This document shows, piece after piece, positions 1 to 15,613 of a stretch of DNA of 64,000 bases. The notes beneath the pieces were generated by a model. That model did no database searches. It saw only the letters and a program-made list of their open reading frames with translations, and had not been told where the DNA came from. Both the position numbers and the translations under genes were made by a program. This DNA comes from Rhynchopus sp. YZ270_cl-10 (taxonomy: Eukaryota > Euglenozoa > Diplonemea > Diplonemida > Diplonemidae): positions 372,001-436,000 of the forward strand of contig OZ037923.1 of the NCBI GenBank assembly GCA_964035575.1, given 5' to 3'. Positions within the stretch are counted from its first letter, which is position 1, and the number at the start of each line of letters is the position of its first letter.

Positions 1-45
1 GCTTCTCGTTGGCCAATGACAGTGAAATCAAGAAAAGAAAGACGT

Positions 46-3000
46 TCAAGAAGCGAAGGTGTATGCTTGGGGTTTCGATTGCGCCTTTTGTTCTGAAAGT
101 GCGGCGTGTATCTGGAGCGGCAGCTGCCAGAGGATGACGTTGTCGCAGACGATGCGGCCTGACGAGAGGTAGTCGTCACGGTGCTGGTTCTGGATGAAGT
201 GGAACTCGAACGAGAGATACCATTCGACCGCAACTGTGGTGTGTTGTGTGATTAATAGGGGTGGTTGAAAAACCCAAAAAAAAAGTGTTAAAAAACCAAA
301 AAAAATGGCTTCCCTCTGTATTGCTTTGGTTTTGCTTTTTTTACCGAAAAAAGCATTTTTTTTTTGTTCGATGTTAACTGTTCAGATTATTTGTGTCCGT
401 TTCCCTCCCTATTCGAGATCTCATACCCTTGTCTGTGTACAGCGTTGGCGGGAAGGAGGGCGAGATGACAAACGAGAAGCTGCTTTCGTCGCAGTCGAGC
501 ATCACCTCGTCGAGCTCGTCCACGGTGCGCTTCTGTGACACCTTCAGGTCTGCGAACTCCTCGCTGAGGCTGTGTAGGGAGGGGTTTCATTAAATATCTA
601 CTAAGACGTTCTGTTCGGTTTTTGTTTTAATGAATCCAGGGTTAAGGTGCTGAGGTCATTAAAAACAAAGTGAAGTTATTAATGCAGGCACCTCCGACTG
701 ACCCACGTACGATGCCAGCCATCCGGATGAAAGCACAAGTACCCTGCGGCCAACAACAGAAGATGTAAAAAGGAAACCTAATGACTGGCCCGTACCGTAA
801 GAGAACGAGGGCGGTTCACAACCGCTCGACAGCCGGCGGCCCACCTTCCGTTGAAGAGTTGTGAGCTTACAGGTACTGCAGTTCGCTGCACCCAACGCTT
901 GATGCACGATAGTCTACACAAGAGAGCAGAAACCCAAAAACACAAAAAGGGGTGGGCGGGGGGGTCACAACATCTCTCTCTTGGCGCCCCATGCTGTACC
1001 GACAGTTGGGCCTCACCCTTTCTCTTAGGGATATACATGGACGTCCTTACAGGCAGCACACCGTAACCCAAAGGCGTGGCAGAGAGACTCCGTAGAGCGA
1101 CTCTGGCCTGACCGCTGGCCATTTATGCTCCGGGTGCGAGCACCCATCATAGCATAGGGGGGCCAGCCTGACCCAGCATTTATATACCCTGCCAGGGTGA
1201 ACTTGCATAAAAGAGGGCAGGGGCGTTTAGACCCTGAGGACTAGGGGAAGTCCCGCATACCCCAACAGAAAGACAAAGGCTATGCACTGGTGATAAAGGA
1301 GAGGCAGGGTTGCTGAAAAACAAAAAGACCCTGAAGGCACAAAAACGCCCCGCATACCCCTCCTCGCCTCCTGTTTTGTAATCTCTCAGGTAGGAGACAT
1401 CGGTTCGAGCGGTCAACACCTTCATAGAGTTTCTGGAGGAACGGACCCCCGGATGCAATTTAAGGTCCAGCCCAGGACCAAACAAAAATCGGGCAAAAAG
1501 ATCCTCCCACTCCATGTTCATACCTGTCCCCGCTCTTGGGGAACTGCCGTTGTGGTGTGGGCACAAAGGTGCCTTTCTTGAAGAGAGCGTCCGGTACCTG
1601 CTCCTCGTACTCAAGCTTCACAGAGACACGAACGCAGCTGAAGCGGGAAGGGGTGTGTGAATGGGTATAAAGTTTATTGTTGCTTTGTTGGTGTGGCCGA
1701 CGACCCCAAAATAGCAGAAAAATAGCAGAAAGTAGCACAAAAATAGCACCCCCTTTCAGCCGCACCAATTTGTGCTCTTATTTTGTCCCCAACCCCTTTC
1801 TTGTGGTTTGCCGGGTCGGGGGGTGGGCAAGGGGGAGCCGTACACATACGAAAACTTGTCGTTCTCGACGGAAGAGAGAAGCCCACTCACGGAGCCTCCA
1901 GTACAACAGTGCATGCCGAGGGTCGTCAGCTTCAGGAACGTCACACCGTCGTGTCTGTACGAAACAATTTTTTTTTTTTTTTTTTCATTTTTTCATTTTC
2001 AAAAACAACATACACAATCGGCGTCTCATGCAGCCTGGGGAGCGCGAGCAGCTGCTCTATCGCTTCGTAGCTGTCCCTATGGTAGTGGTGTGGACGGTCC
2101 TCGGTGTCTTCGTTGGCCTCGCCTGGGACACACTCTTGCAGCATCGCGAGGCCGTCGTCTCGCGCAGCATCACCTGCACGGGTAAAGCACGACAACGCAG
2201 ACTCATGCGATGCTGTGCATTTAAACGTATTAGCCGTCCTCCTACACCGCCAATCATGATCAAACCTGCTTGGAAGCGGAGCAGGACGGATCGGTCTGAG
2301 AGACGCCGCCGGATTCACCAACAGAAACGGAAGCCGCAGCACATGATGCCGGACCACCCCTTTGTGCGACCACACCGCACAGCACCACACATGGTACACA
2401 TACTTCATGGCATAGCCATGGTACGACGGAGGCAGCTCCGGTGGGAGGGTCATCCTCAAGGAGAACGTTTGCATGCTGCCACACCCCAGCCGCGTCTCCC
2501 TCGGTAGTATCTCTACAGGGGAAGACTCGAGAACGTTTTGGTAGTTGGTCTGCAGCTTGCTCACAACAGGGGTCGGCAGGGCCCCTTCCTCCCACGCTAC
2601 TCCACTTACATTTTCATCCCCGCCCCCGCCGAGCCATCCCCACAGCCACCCCTCCCCTTCCTTTTTCTCCTCGCGTGGATAGGAGAACCGCTCGCTGTAG
2701 GTGCTGACGTCGTTCACCCAGGTGCTGTCGGCAAGGCAGACGCCGAAGACCTGAGCGCAAAAGACCTTTATGTCAATGGCGTCGTTGCCTGTGTCGGAGG
2801 CAGGCACGTCGTGTGCGTCGCGGGCAGAGTAAAACAGCCGTGCGATGCGTTCGCTGTCGTAAGGCACCGTGGGGGTGTCACTGCGAGTTCGGGCAACATA
2901 AGGGTCATCAGTGCAGAGTAGCTGTGTGGGGGAGATGGGAGGGTGTGGGGAGATTTTTTTCTCTCTTTTTTGATATTTCAACAGCGTGACGAAAAAGATT

Positions 3001-3523
3001 GGTCAGCAGCGCTGATTCATTTGGTATGCAATACGGTTACCCACGAAGGGAGGTTGTCAAGCAGAGGCACATAATTTATTACCCGAACTAGAACAAAAGT
3101 GAATGTTAATGCAAGGCACCCTCCGCCGAGATGAAAGCGCACCCCTGCGGCCCCAACAACAGAAGATGTAAAAAGGAAACCTTACAAATAGAGGGGGGAG
3201 GAGGAGGGGGAGGAGTGATGGTGGCAGTATTGTGATGGGAGCGGAGCCCATTGGAATACTCAAAATACATCAAAATACATCAAAATACATCAAAATACAT
3301 CACAATACACGTGTATTGTGATGTATTTTGATGTATTTTGCGTATTCCAATGGGCTCCGCTCCCATCACAATACTGCCACCATTAAGGAGGAGCAGGAGG
3401 AGGAGGAATTCATACCGACACTTCAAAGTCCAGGTTCTCCCCAGGGTGGGCATAGCTACGATGCGCGGCACCTCTGCTCAACAAATGCAGTGCTGCGGGC
3501 TCTTCCTTCGCAGACGTCTCCAT
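46..3523 (-). CDS. RGP1: RGP1-like subunit of the Ric1-Rgp1 Rab GEF, seven exons
   Basis: Arrestin-like Rgp1 partners Ric1 as nucleotide exchange factor for Rab6/Ypt6 at the Golgi (family knowledge). I rebuilt seven exons from frame, GTATG donors and CAG acceptors: 3416-3523, 2014-2921, 1850-1954, 1524-1637, 1358-1432, 427-569 and 46-233, giving 546 aa and a TGA stop; all phases agree. Recognition rests on the motif LPPELPPSYHGYAMKYVY in exon 2, which fits the LP..(L)PPSYRG..(I)KYVY block of RGP1, then VHDGVTFLKL, VSVKLEYEEQV, SFSFVISPSFPPT and VEWYLSFEF near the C-terminus, in family order. Exon 1 starts METSAKEEP and holds the AHPGENLDFEV strand. The 25-codon exon 1358-1432 keeps frame whether included or skipped, so it is the least certain. 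Intron 1 carries a palindromic MITE; intron 5 carries a dispersed R repeat. The Ric1 partner is not in the window. Confidence 0.85.
660..906. repeat. Dispersed repeat R, copy 1 (in RGP1 intron 5)
   Basis: About 230 bp that recur at 12185-12415 with the same block order: CCCACGTACGATGCCAGCC, GATGAAAGCA, GTAAAAAGGAAACCTAAT, then TTCGCTGCACCCAA. A piece around 813-832 (GCGGTTCACAACCGC) is a perfect inverted repeat also found at 21826-21845 and, with paired changes, at 36658-36676. Shorter relatives lie at 3108-3185 and 15230-15290. It ends about 90 nt before the splice acceptor of exon 427-569. SINE-sized, but no clear Pol III boxes or tail were seen. Confidence 0.7.
3108..3185. repeat. Dispersed repeat R, partial copy (in RGP1 intron 1)
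   Basis: Shares the blocks GATGAAAGCGCACCCCTGCGG and CAACAGAAGATGTAAAAAG with the copy at 660-906 but lacks the rest. It lies inside intron 1 of RGP1. Confidence 0.6.
3218..3383. mobile_element. Palindromic MITE, copy 1
   Basis: 166 bp that is almost wholly an inverted repeat. The ends are ATGGTGGCAGTATTGTGATG and its complement, with AAAATACATC repeats running to the centre. Sister copies are at 3702-3848 and 50757-50844. The second is flanked by TA on both sides, which suits a Tc1/mariner-type MITE with a TA target. This copy sits in RGP1 intron 1. Confidence 0.85.
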
Positions 3524-4795
3524 GCTGCCTCCCCTTTATCTTTCCTACACGCCAGCAGAGGGTAAAGGAAAAGGGAGGGACAGCTGGCAGAAGGGGAGGT
3601 ACCGCAAAGAGATGAGGGGGGGCTCCTTATTATATGGTTCACCCTCCCCCTTTTTCCCCTTCCTGGTTTTTTTTTGTTGGTGTAAAGTTCAGGGGAGGGT
3701 AATGGTGGCAGTATTGTGATGGGAGCCCATTGGAATACACAAAATACATCAAAATACATCACAATATATCACAATACACGGTGTATTGTGATGTATTTTG
3801 ATGTATTTTGCGCATTCCAATGGGCTCCCATCACAATACTGCCACCATTAGTGGAGGGGGCCCGGGAGGGGGGGTAAAAAATATTGGATGAAAAGTTAGG
3901 GATCTTCTGAAATATTTTTTTTTCTAAAATAAAGCGAAAGTTGAAAAATGCAAGACTCGTCGTACAAAAAATGAACCGGCGGGGGGGACGCACATCGAAT
4001 AAATAAAAAAAGTGGAATTACCCCCAACGTTCTTTTCGAAGAACCCTGCCTCCCCCCCATCCCTCATTCCCCTTCCCCATATCTAGTATGTCTCTACGAC
4101 CTTTTCCTCCCGCTTCTAAAAGTTCTGCAGAAAGGTAAGAGATCATCACATCTCCACTCTCCACTCTCCCTAATGTATCAAATCCCCAAAAAATAGAAGC
4201 TAACTTTGGGTGATCTATGAACAGGGAGAGATTTTTTTTCACTAGCTCTCAGTAAGCTCTCACAGACTCTCACAAGGTCTCACAGCCTGTTACGTGTCTC
4301 ACGGAGACGATCCTAGATCACCCAAACTTCAGGATATGAAAAAGGAAAACAATGGAGAAAAAAAAAACAACTTTTTTCGTTTATCGCCGATGGAAACAGT
4401 GAGTGAGAAAAGGGCACGCACCTTCCGTCGTTTCTAGTTGTCAAGTACCTTGATATACAAAAAGAAGAAAAAAACAATGGTTTTTTGAAAACCTCGATTT
4501 CGCAATCGTAAAAATAAAAATAAAAATAAAAAAACACCCAAGAGAATGTGTGTATGCAACACATTTCCCTTCCCCTCCCTAATCCACTAAGGATATCGTA
4601 CGGTTCTTGTCTAATATGCGCTTTTCGGTGGTATCTGAATTTCCTACGAAGCTTGCTTTAAAGGAGAAATAGTATCACCGGGAATCATCCCTCAAACAGG
4701 AAGATTGTGCAATCAACGAAAACAGTTGCCCTTCCCCCCAACCCCCCCTAGAAAAATCAAGATTTTTTTTTTTGTTATTTCGCTCCTTCCCCACA
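3524..4795. other. Spacer between RGP1 and the glycosyltransferase gene
   Basis: Apart from the MITE at 3702-3848 there is no supported gene. Homopolymer runs are frequent. A run of TCTCACA-like direct repeats (about 4245-4310) and AT-rich text make up the rest. Confidence 0.5.
3702..3848. mobile_element. Palindromic MITE, copy 2
   Basis: 147-bp near-perfect palindrome of the same family as 3218-3383. Outer sequence is TAATGGTGGCAG on the left and CTGCCACCATTA on the right, so the element is bracketed by TA. It lies about 180 bp upstream of the RGP1 start. Confidence 0.88.
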
Positions 4796-6796
4796 TCACA
4801 GCAACCCCAACTCCTCCAAATCCCCCGAGAGCGGGTCGGGGAAGTGATCAAACTGGAGGTCCCCTGTCCATGGTGTGGTTGGGACGTCCTCTGCACCTTC
4901 TGCACGACCTGGAAGACATGGACACAGCCTCTCGAAGGAGGAATGCGCTGTTTTGCAGGAAGGGGTAAGACGGATGTCGAAAGGGGGGTTCACGTAGCAT
5001 ATGTGGCTGTGGCCTCTGGCGGGGTAGATCTCTTCTGAAGAAACGTTGTGCGGTTTTTTTTGCGTCTGAAATATTTTTGCGGCAAGCACCGACTCCGAAT
5101 GCGCCGTCCGTCTGAACAACGCTACCCTACAGTCGGAACACTCCCCGGACACATCTCTGAGCACATCACAGGAGGTTTGAATATCCCTTAAAAACGTCAA
5201 ATTAAACGAAGAACCATCGCATTTCAACCCAACCTCCCCGCAAGAATCAGTACACGACTGCCCTGGACCCCCAAACCTCACAACCAACCCTTCCTTCGTC
5301 AAATTCGCTTTTCTCAATGCCTCTGAAGGTAGTACCATTGTATGCGCTTCCTCCATCGATGGCAACACCTCCACATCGCCTCCTTCTACATCATACCAAG
5401 AACCCGACGAAAACTCCCCCAAATACCGTTGAAAACTGTCCCACCAGCTTGCATACGTTTCGCCATAGAGAATACAATCACTAAACGACGCAGCTTCTCT
5501 CATGAATGCGTCGATGTTGTAGTACGGTCGCACCGAAAGGCCGGACAATATAATTGGGTCAGGAAGCGATGGGAGGCCGTCGACGATAGCTGGGGTAGTA
5601 GTGTAAGAGGAAAACCAAGGGGGGATGATGAAGACGTTGTTAGCGTAAAGGGCTTCGTAGAGGTATGCTTCGATGTATCCAGCAAGGATTTTGGTCAGAA
5701 GGTGCCAGGTTAACCCCCTGGATCTTGCTACCGACACAACCGACCTCTTCATTTTCCTGGTATATTTCGATGAAGTAGACTCCATTATCGTTTCAAAAGC
5801 GGACCGCATTTTGTCATGTTGTTCACCATTCGGGGTCAGCACCATAGTCTTTCCCGATAGGGTACAACGTTTAAAATTGGATTTATCATCGCTTTTGGTG
5901 GCATGATTCAATGCCTCAATTAAATCTGTTATGTGTTCTCCAGGGAGGATTGCGGATTCCGCGGCAGAGAGGATGGCCGCGTCTGATTCACACTTCGTCG
6001 AACTGCCGCCAGCGAGAAGCAGCAACGGTGGGGCCGCCTCGTCCGCCCTGGCGGTAAGCAGCTTCAACCGCCGCGTCTTTTCCTTCTGCGAAACCTCTGG
6101 GTACGTCTTCGTTGCCTTCTTCTGGATTTGCAGCCACAGCCCTTTCCCCTTCTCCAATACAATCTCTAATGGAATCGACAAATCCAGCATTTCCTCTATA
6201 GAAAGCAACGGTCGTGACAGCACAATGCTTGACACCTCCAAAAACAGCACTGTATCAAACCTAGTTAACGCGAACACCCGCAGTTTTACGCTCAATCTAA
6301 GATACAAATTGTGCAGCTTCTTTTCCAGGCCGGAGGGGAGTTCTTCGTGAGTCGTTTCGACCTTCATGCCGAGGGTGTGCAAGGCGTCTAATTGCTCTGC
6401 TGAAAGGAGGAGGGAGGAGGGGACGAGACAGAGGACAGTGTAATTTCCGGATTCTGGTGCGCTAAGTGCGGTGCGGAGGGAAGTGCCTAGTACTAACGCG
6501 CCTTCGAAGTCGCGGAGGGAGGTGATGCTGGTGACAATGGCTTTGCGGAGCCGCAGTTCTGCGTCGTCCGTCTTGCGATGCGTAACGCTCTTCTTTGCGG
6601 TGAACCGCTCCCCCACGTCCTCAAGCTCGTGGGTTGATCGAAATGCGAGGTGTGTCTCATGGCGAAGGGAGATCTGGCTTGCTCGTCCGTGTATTCGACT
6701 CAGCTGCGACCAACTCACCAACGCCCAGAACACCGCAAAGAACGCAACCAAAGAAATAACCCGCCTTGTGTGAGATGTCTCGCCATTTGTTGACAT
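4796..6796 (-). CDS. Type II membrane glycosyltransferase-like protein: GT8-like part plus MGAT5-type Cys module
   Basis: Single 666-aa exon. Residues about 12-32 are a signal-anchor helix (VISLVAFFAVFWALVSW), so the rest would face the Golgi lumen. Residues about 80-200 follow the GT8/glycogenin pattern: AIVTSI, a GALVLGTSLR helix, LCLVPS, then KLRVFALTRFDTVLFLEV. At the place of the usual DxD metal site this protein has LEVSS, so classical GT8 catalysis is doubtful. The C-terminal third (GGPGQSCTDSCGEVGLKCDG, then SHICYVNPPF and ERLCPCLPG) matches the Cys-rich end of the GT18 enzyme MGAT5 in order and spacing. I see no full GT18 fold. Several NxS/T sites occur. The start lies only 24 nt past a conserved hairpin (6821-6861), after a run of C (minus strand) and AAAG. 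Glycan modification is likely; substrate unknown. Confidence 0.7.
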   Translation of the reverse strand: MSTNGETSHTRRVISLVAFFAVFWALVSWSQLSRIHGRASQISLRHETHLAFRSTHELEDVGERFTAKKSVTHRKTDDAELRLRKAIVTSITSLRDFEGALVLGTSLRTALSAPESGNYTVLCLVPSSLLLSAEQLDALHTLGMKVETTHEELPSGLEKKLHNLYLRLSVKLRVFALTRFDTVLFLEVSSIVLSRPLLSIEEMLDLSIPLEIVLEKGKGLWLQIQKKATKTYPEVSQKEKTRRLKLLTARADEAAPPLLLLAGGSSTKCESDAAILSAAESAILPGEHITDLIEALNHATKSDDKSNFKRCTLSGKTMVLTPNGEQHDKMRSAFETIMESTSSKYTRKMKRSVVSVARSRGLTWHLLTKILAGYIEAYLYEALYANNVFIIPPWFSSYTTTPAIVDGLPSLPDPIILSGLSVRPYYNIDAFMREAASFSDCILYGETYASWWDSFQRYLGEFSSGSWYDVEGGDVEVLPSMEEAHTMVLPSEALRKANLTKEGLVVRFGGPGQSCTDSCGEVGLKCDGSSFNLTFLRDIQTSCDVLRDVSGECSDCRVALFRRTAHSESVLAAKIFQTQKKPHNVSSEEIYPARGHSHICYVNPPFDIRLTPSCKTAHSSFERLCPCLPGRAEGAEDVPTTPWTGDLQFDHFPDPLSGDLEELGLL

Positions 6797-6820
6797 CTTT
6801 GGGGGGGGGGGGGGGGGGAA

Positions 6821-6861
6821 GTTTATAAGATGACCCTAAGCCTCTCGTGCTTAGCCACCTT
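6821..6861 (-). other. Element H copy 1: hairpin upstream of an acceptor-like site
   Basis: Minus-strand AAGGTGGCTAAGCACGAGAG and then GCTTAGGGTCATCTT form an outer stem (AAGGTG/CATCTT) and an inner stem (CTAAGC/GCTTAG) around ACGAGAG. It runs into TATAAAC, an 18-base C tract and AAAG directly before the glycosyltransferase ATG. Confidence 0.75.
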
Positions 6862-6984
6862 AACAAAAAAACTGTCGGGTAAAAAATGGGGAAAAAGGGG
6901 AAAGGGATTTGAAAATGTTTTTTTGTATGTTTTGAAAGTGTTTTGTGCTTAAAGGAGGGAAAGGGAAGTTGGCATGAAATACAA

Positions 6985-7045
6985 CAAAACCCTCTCGTGA
7001 ACAGTGTGTTTTGGTACAATGACTGGCTGTACCGTGGGTGTACCT
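6985..7045 (-). other. Element Q copy 1
   Basis: Minus strand: GGTACAGCCAGTCATTGTACC (a hairpin), then ACACTGTTCACGAGAGGGTT, followed by pyrimidine-rich text and TTTAAG at 6948. The same order of hairpin, CACGAGAGG box and acceptor-like site recurs at 36105-36160 and 51228-51298; the 52300-52375 copy has the hairpin and a confirmed acceptor but lacks the box. Confidence 0.65.
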
Positions 7046-7338
7046 CAAAACTCGAGGTGATCATCTGATATATGATGTGCTTCCTCTCAGTCAGATATGA
7101 ACGAAGATCATTTAAAAAAAAACGTGTGATGTGAACAAAATAGAAAGGAGGGAGGGAGGGGAGCTTTTTTTAAAACAAAACTGTTTTGTGTTCTTCTTGT
7201 GTCCCCCGTTTTTTTTTTTTAGATCGAGGGGGGGTGCCGACTTCAGGTACCCTCCCCAAAAGGAAAAATCTTCTTCTTCTCCCGTTTCCCATACATAAAC
7301 GGTACACTTTTTGTTGCATATTTTGTTTTTTGTTTTTT

Positions 7339-7388
7339 GAAAACTTGGTTGTTTTAGTGTAGACACCCGAAGATGAACTCCACTATAG
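7339..7388. repeat. TAGTG-hairpin element, copy A
   Basis: Plus strand GAAAACTTGGTTG, then TTAGTGTAGACACCCGA and GAACTCCACTATA. TAGTG and CACTA close a hairpin. Other copies: 8407, 15355, 51491 and 54885. All five have T-rich text to the left. Confidence 0.75.
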
Positions 7389-8406
7389 TTTTTTCTTTCA
7401 TTCGGCCAAAAAAAAATAAAGTCTTTAAAAAAAAGGACACCTTGATAGCTTAATCACTCCCCAGCCTTCCAAGGTGGGTTGCAAGTAAATTAGAGACATT
7501 GAATTGTTTTGATTTCCGCAAGAGGAAAAAAAAATAAAACAAAAAAAACAAAAAAAAGAAGAAAATATGATATCCTAAGCCCGCTTGGTCACCCACACAG
7601 CCGAAAAAAAAAATATTTTGGGGGGACACTCTTTTATTGGAACCACACGCACTAAGATCCCCGTTTCTTGTTTTCTTAAACGTAACAGCAAAAAAAAAAA
7701 AATTCTATCTGGGATGAACCAGAGTAGAAGTTAATTATTCCATCCTTTGCCCCTCTCTCTGGAGGAAGGAGAAAAAAGCGGCGAAATTGGTCCCTCATTT
7801 TTTTTTTTTTTTTCTTTTTCCACTTTTTTATTAGTATTCTCTCCGCTAAGCTATGCACTGTGTCTTTCTGTGTTTTGTCATCAGAAAATACACTTTTTCC
7901 GGTTAGCCTACTTTACCCCTCCCACTTCTTTGCCTTTTTTGTTTTTTTTTGAAAGACCATTTTTTTTTGCAGTGTCTTTCACACTCCATACAAAAATAAA
8001 AATGACTCCAGCAGAGAAAAGGGGAAAATACGGAGTAAAAGGGGGGGAAAAAATTGCTATTAGAGAGACCACCGTTTTGATAACTACAAAAAAAGAAAAA
8101 AAAAATGAAAATTAAAAAACATTGAACGGGCCACTGAAGGTCACATCAAAAAAAAAAAATCATGATCAGCAAGAAAAAGGGGGGATACTTTCCCCAGAAA
8201 AAGGGGAGGGGGGGAATGTGGCGGGGGGGAGAGTTTTTTTTTTTTGCTTTTTTTTATTTTTATAAATTGGGACACAGAGAGGAGACTCTGTCAATACATA
8301 TGTTGTTTTTTTTTAAATTTTATTATGGTCTTGGAGGAAACAGACTCCCCCCGCCTTTCCCGCTCCTCTCCACCTTCTTCTTATTTTTCTCTCTTTTTTT
8401 TTTTTT

Positions 8407-8454
8407 GAAAACTTGGTTGTATTAGTGCAGCCACCCGAGGATGAACTCCACTAT
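8407..8454. repeat. TAGTG-hairpin element, copy B
   Basis: Same 48-50 bp unit as 7339-7388, with GCAGCC in place of GTAGAC. On the minus strand it is preceded by AAAAG|GTATAG, a donor-like context. Confidence 0.75.
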
Positions 8455-9171
8455 ACCTTTTGAAACAACTCAACCCCAAATCGTAACACCCAAAACTTTT
8501 TTATTTTTGTATTATTTTTTTTCCCTTCACCCCCTTATGATTATTCTGTTGTCTGAGCAGGATTTTCCCCGTTTTTTTGTCCTTCATTTTTTCTACAATT
8601 TGACAAAAAAAAGGCAAATTTTCTTTTTCCCACTTCAGTATCAGTGTCTTCGTTGTTGAGAAGCTCGGCCTGATTTCTAGAGTTCTAGTAAGGACGCATG
8701 CGGTCGCTGTTGTGTTTTGTTGTGTCGACAAATCGCTTAAAAAAAGAACCCTGAGGGAGGGGGTAGCTAGTTTTTTTTTTTTTTTTTTTTTTTCCCTTTT
8801 CTTTTCTGATGGATAACAATTGGAATAGTGTAGTTTCTCTCTTCTACGTTCCTTGTTTCTTTCAAAAGAAAAAAAAAATGGAATTGACAAAAAAATCAAA
8901 AAAATGTAGTGCCACAGAAGTGGTACCGTGGTCCCACCCTCCAAAAAAAAAACCACTGATAAGTTCTACCTCATCTGATCAGGTGAAAGCCAGAAAAACC
9001 TAAACTACTGGTTTAGTGTAGTAGGCCCAATATTCTGATTTGTTTGTTTTCTTTTTTTTTTTTGACAAAAAAAATTGATCTATGTGTGTTTCTTGTTTCT
9101 TTATAAAAAGAGGGCATTCTTTCTTTTCTTTTTTTGTTGTTGATTTTTTCGGTCTGACCTTCATTTCACAG

Positions 9172-14130
<4,959 letters not shown>

Positions 14131-15613
14131 TTTTTTGATAAACTATGGGAAAATAAAACAAAGGGGGGGGTTGGGGGGGGGGATGGGGGGGTTGATGAAA
14201 CAAGTAACACTATATATCTGAAGTGTGTGTGTGTGTATTTTTGGGTTTTATTTAGAATATGAAAACGTTTTGCTCAAAAAAGTGAAAAATTCTTGCTTTT
14301 AATGGATCGCTAGGGGTAAACTGCCCACTGCCCAACCTATCAAGCTGCAATTTTTCTGCTGCACGTAGTGAAACGCGTACCCAGTTTTCGGGACGTCCGC
14401 CTTGGTCGTTGTGATAAGCAGATCTTTCTCCATCCTGAATGGGGAGGGAGAGTAAAATATTTAAAAAAAAAACCCCTCCCGTTTTTTGTTATGGACAGAA
14501 ACCATGGATGTCCTTGAGTGGGGAAATCTGTTCTGATGAAGGAGCACGGCAGCACAAGGAGAGGTGGGGGGTGAGGGGGGGTTTCCCATCACTCCCATCT
14601 TGTTGGCGCCAGAACTTCTATTGAACAATCTTTGACGAGACCCTGAGGGGGAATAAAGAGCCCCCTTTTTTTTTGTCACCCATAAAAGAATACCCTCTTT
14701 CATGACTCATTACAGAATCTCAGGAATGCACATTTTTGATTGCAACTCTGTATCGGCATTCCCCTCCGACAGTTTGCTTGTTGCTCTGTGACGGGTTATG
14801 TATGCATCAGAAGTTCCTTAACTGCGCCGCAGGCTCCAAAGTTTGCATAGGGGGCGTGAGAATAACTGGCCTTTGAAAAAAAAATATCATTTACTTTTCA
14901 TTTGTTTACTTTGCAAAAAGAAGTTGACGTTTATCAGCTAGCGAGCGCTAGCTGGATCCGCCTGGAGGCGGGGGGGGGGTGCGGGAGGGAGGGGAAAAAT
15001 AGAAGCCTTTAAGAAGAAAAGGCTGAAAAGCGATGAAACCACGCCGACCGAATTCATTGGGCGGGAGGTTTCCACGTTGGTTGTACAGCAACCCAAATAT
15101 GGGGGCAGATGGGGGTGAAACGTTTTTGTTTGTCCTAGCCTTGCTATTCCCTCGGTAAACCACAATGGTGGTGGTGGGTTGAGGTTTAGTGAAAGAAAGT
15201 GCGTACAGTAAGGAGTGGTTGTCGATGTAGGCCTTTGACTGACCTACGCACGATGCCATCCAATCTAGATGAAAGCACAACAAAAAAGGTGCTTTGTTTA
15301 TAATCATGTCTGTGAGGCGCTAATGGCTCTTAAAAATGGGGAGTTTTTTTTTTTGAAAACTTGGTTGTATTAGCGTAGCCACCCTAGAGTGTGCTCCACT
15401 ATTTTTTTTGATAAAATAGACGTTAAAAATGGGGGGGGTAAAAAAATCGCGAATGTCACCATCGTCTGCTTTCGTTTCCCGCAGCACAGCTGCTTTGTTT
15501 TTTGGTGATGTGTTACATAGCGGGCTTCCTCAAACACAAATGGCATATGAGCCACCACCTGGTACCGCGAACCTCGGCAATTCTGAGGATGAAACCACCA
15601 GCACACCTCGTCG
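14131..15613. other. Spacer between the LRR gene and the helicase
   Basis: Holds a short dispersed sequence at 14284-14340 (AATGGATCGCTAGGG, again at 24170-24236), a (GT)n run near 14222, a weak R-repeat piece (15230-15290) and a TAGTG-hairpin element (15355-15402). No gene is supported. Confidence 0.5.
15355..15402. repeat. TAGTG-hairpin element, copy C
   Basis: GAAAACTTGGTTGTATTAGC, then GTAGCCACCC and GCTCCACTA: the most diverged of the five copies. It lies about 210 nt beyond the stop codon of the LRR gene. Confidence 0.65.

Larger units (their letters stand above)
6862..9171. other. 2.3-kb spacer rich in homopolymers
   Basis: No gene is supported. It holds a Q element (6985-7045), two TAGTG-hairpin elements (7339-7388 and 8407-8454) and many runs of A, T, G or C of 8-20 bases. 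The 5' untranslated part of the glycosyltransferase gene may begin here. Confidence 0.5.

Noticed and set aside
1180-1312. Extra RGP1 exon ending at 1261 (NPASPLSPVHSLCLSVG)
   Set aside because: It has an acceptor and a GTATGC donor, but its 52 nt would break the frame into the next exon.
2160-2280. Intron in RGP1 exon 2 (GTTTGATC..AATGCACAG)
   Set aside because: It has a branch-like CTAATAC, but splicing would put a stop right after the joint, and the donor is not GTATG.
1677-2507. Plus-strand ORF of 276 codons over RGP1
   Set aside because: Low-complexity Arg/His/Pro text opposite RGP1 exon 2; no motif.
6821-6861. H element as a core promoter (TATAAAC as TATA box)
   Set aside because: It fits the position near the glycosyltransferase ATG, but the copy at 11195-11240 lies inside a proven intron 45 nt before the acceptor and almost 3 kb inside the gene. 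A splicing-related place explains more copies.
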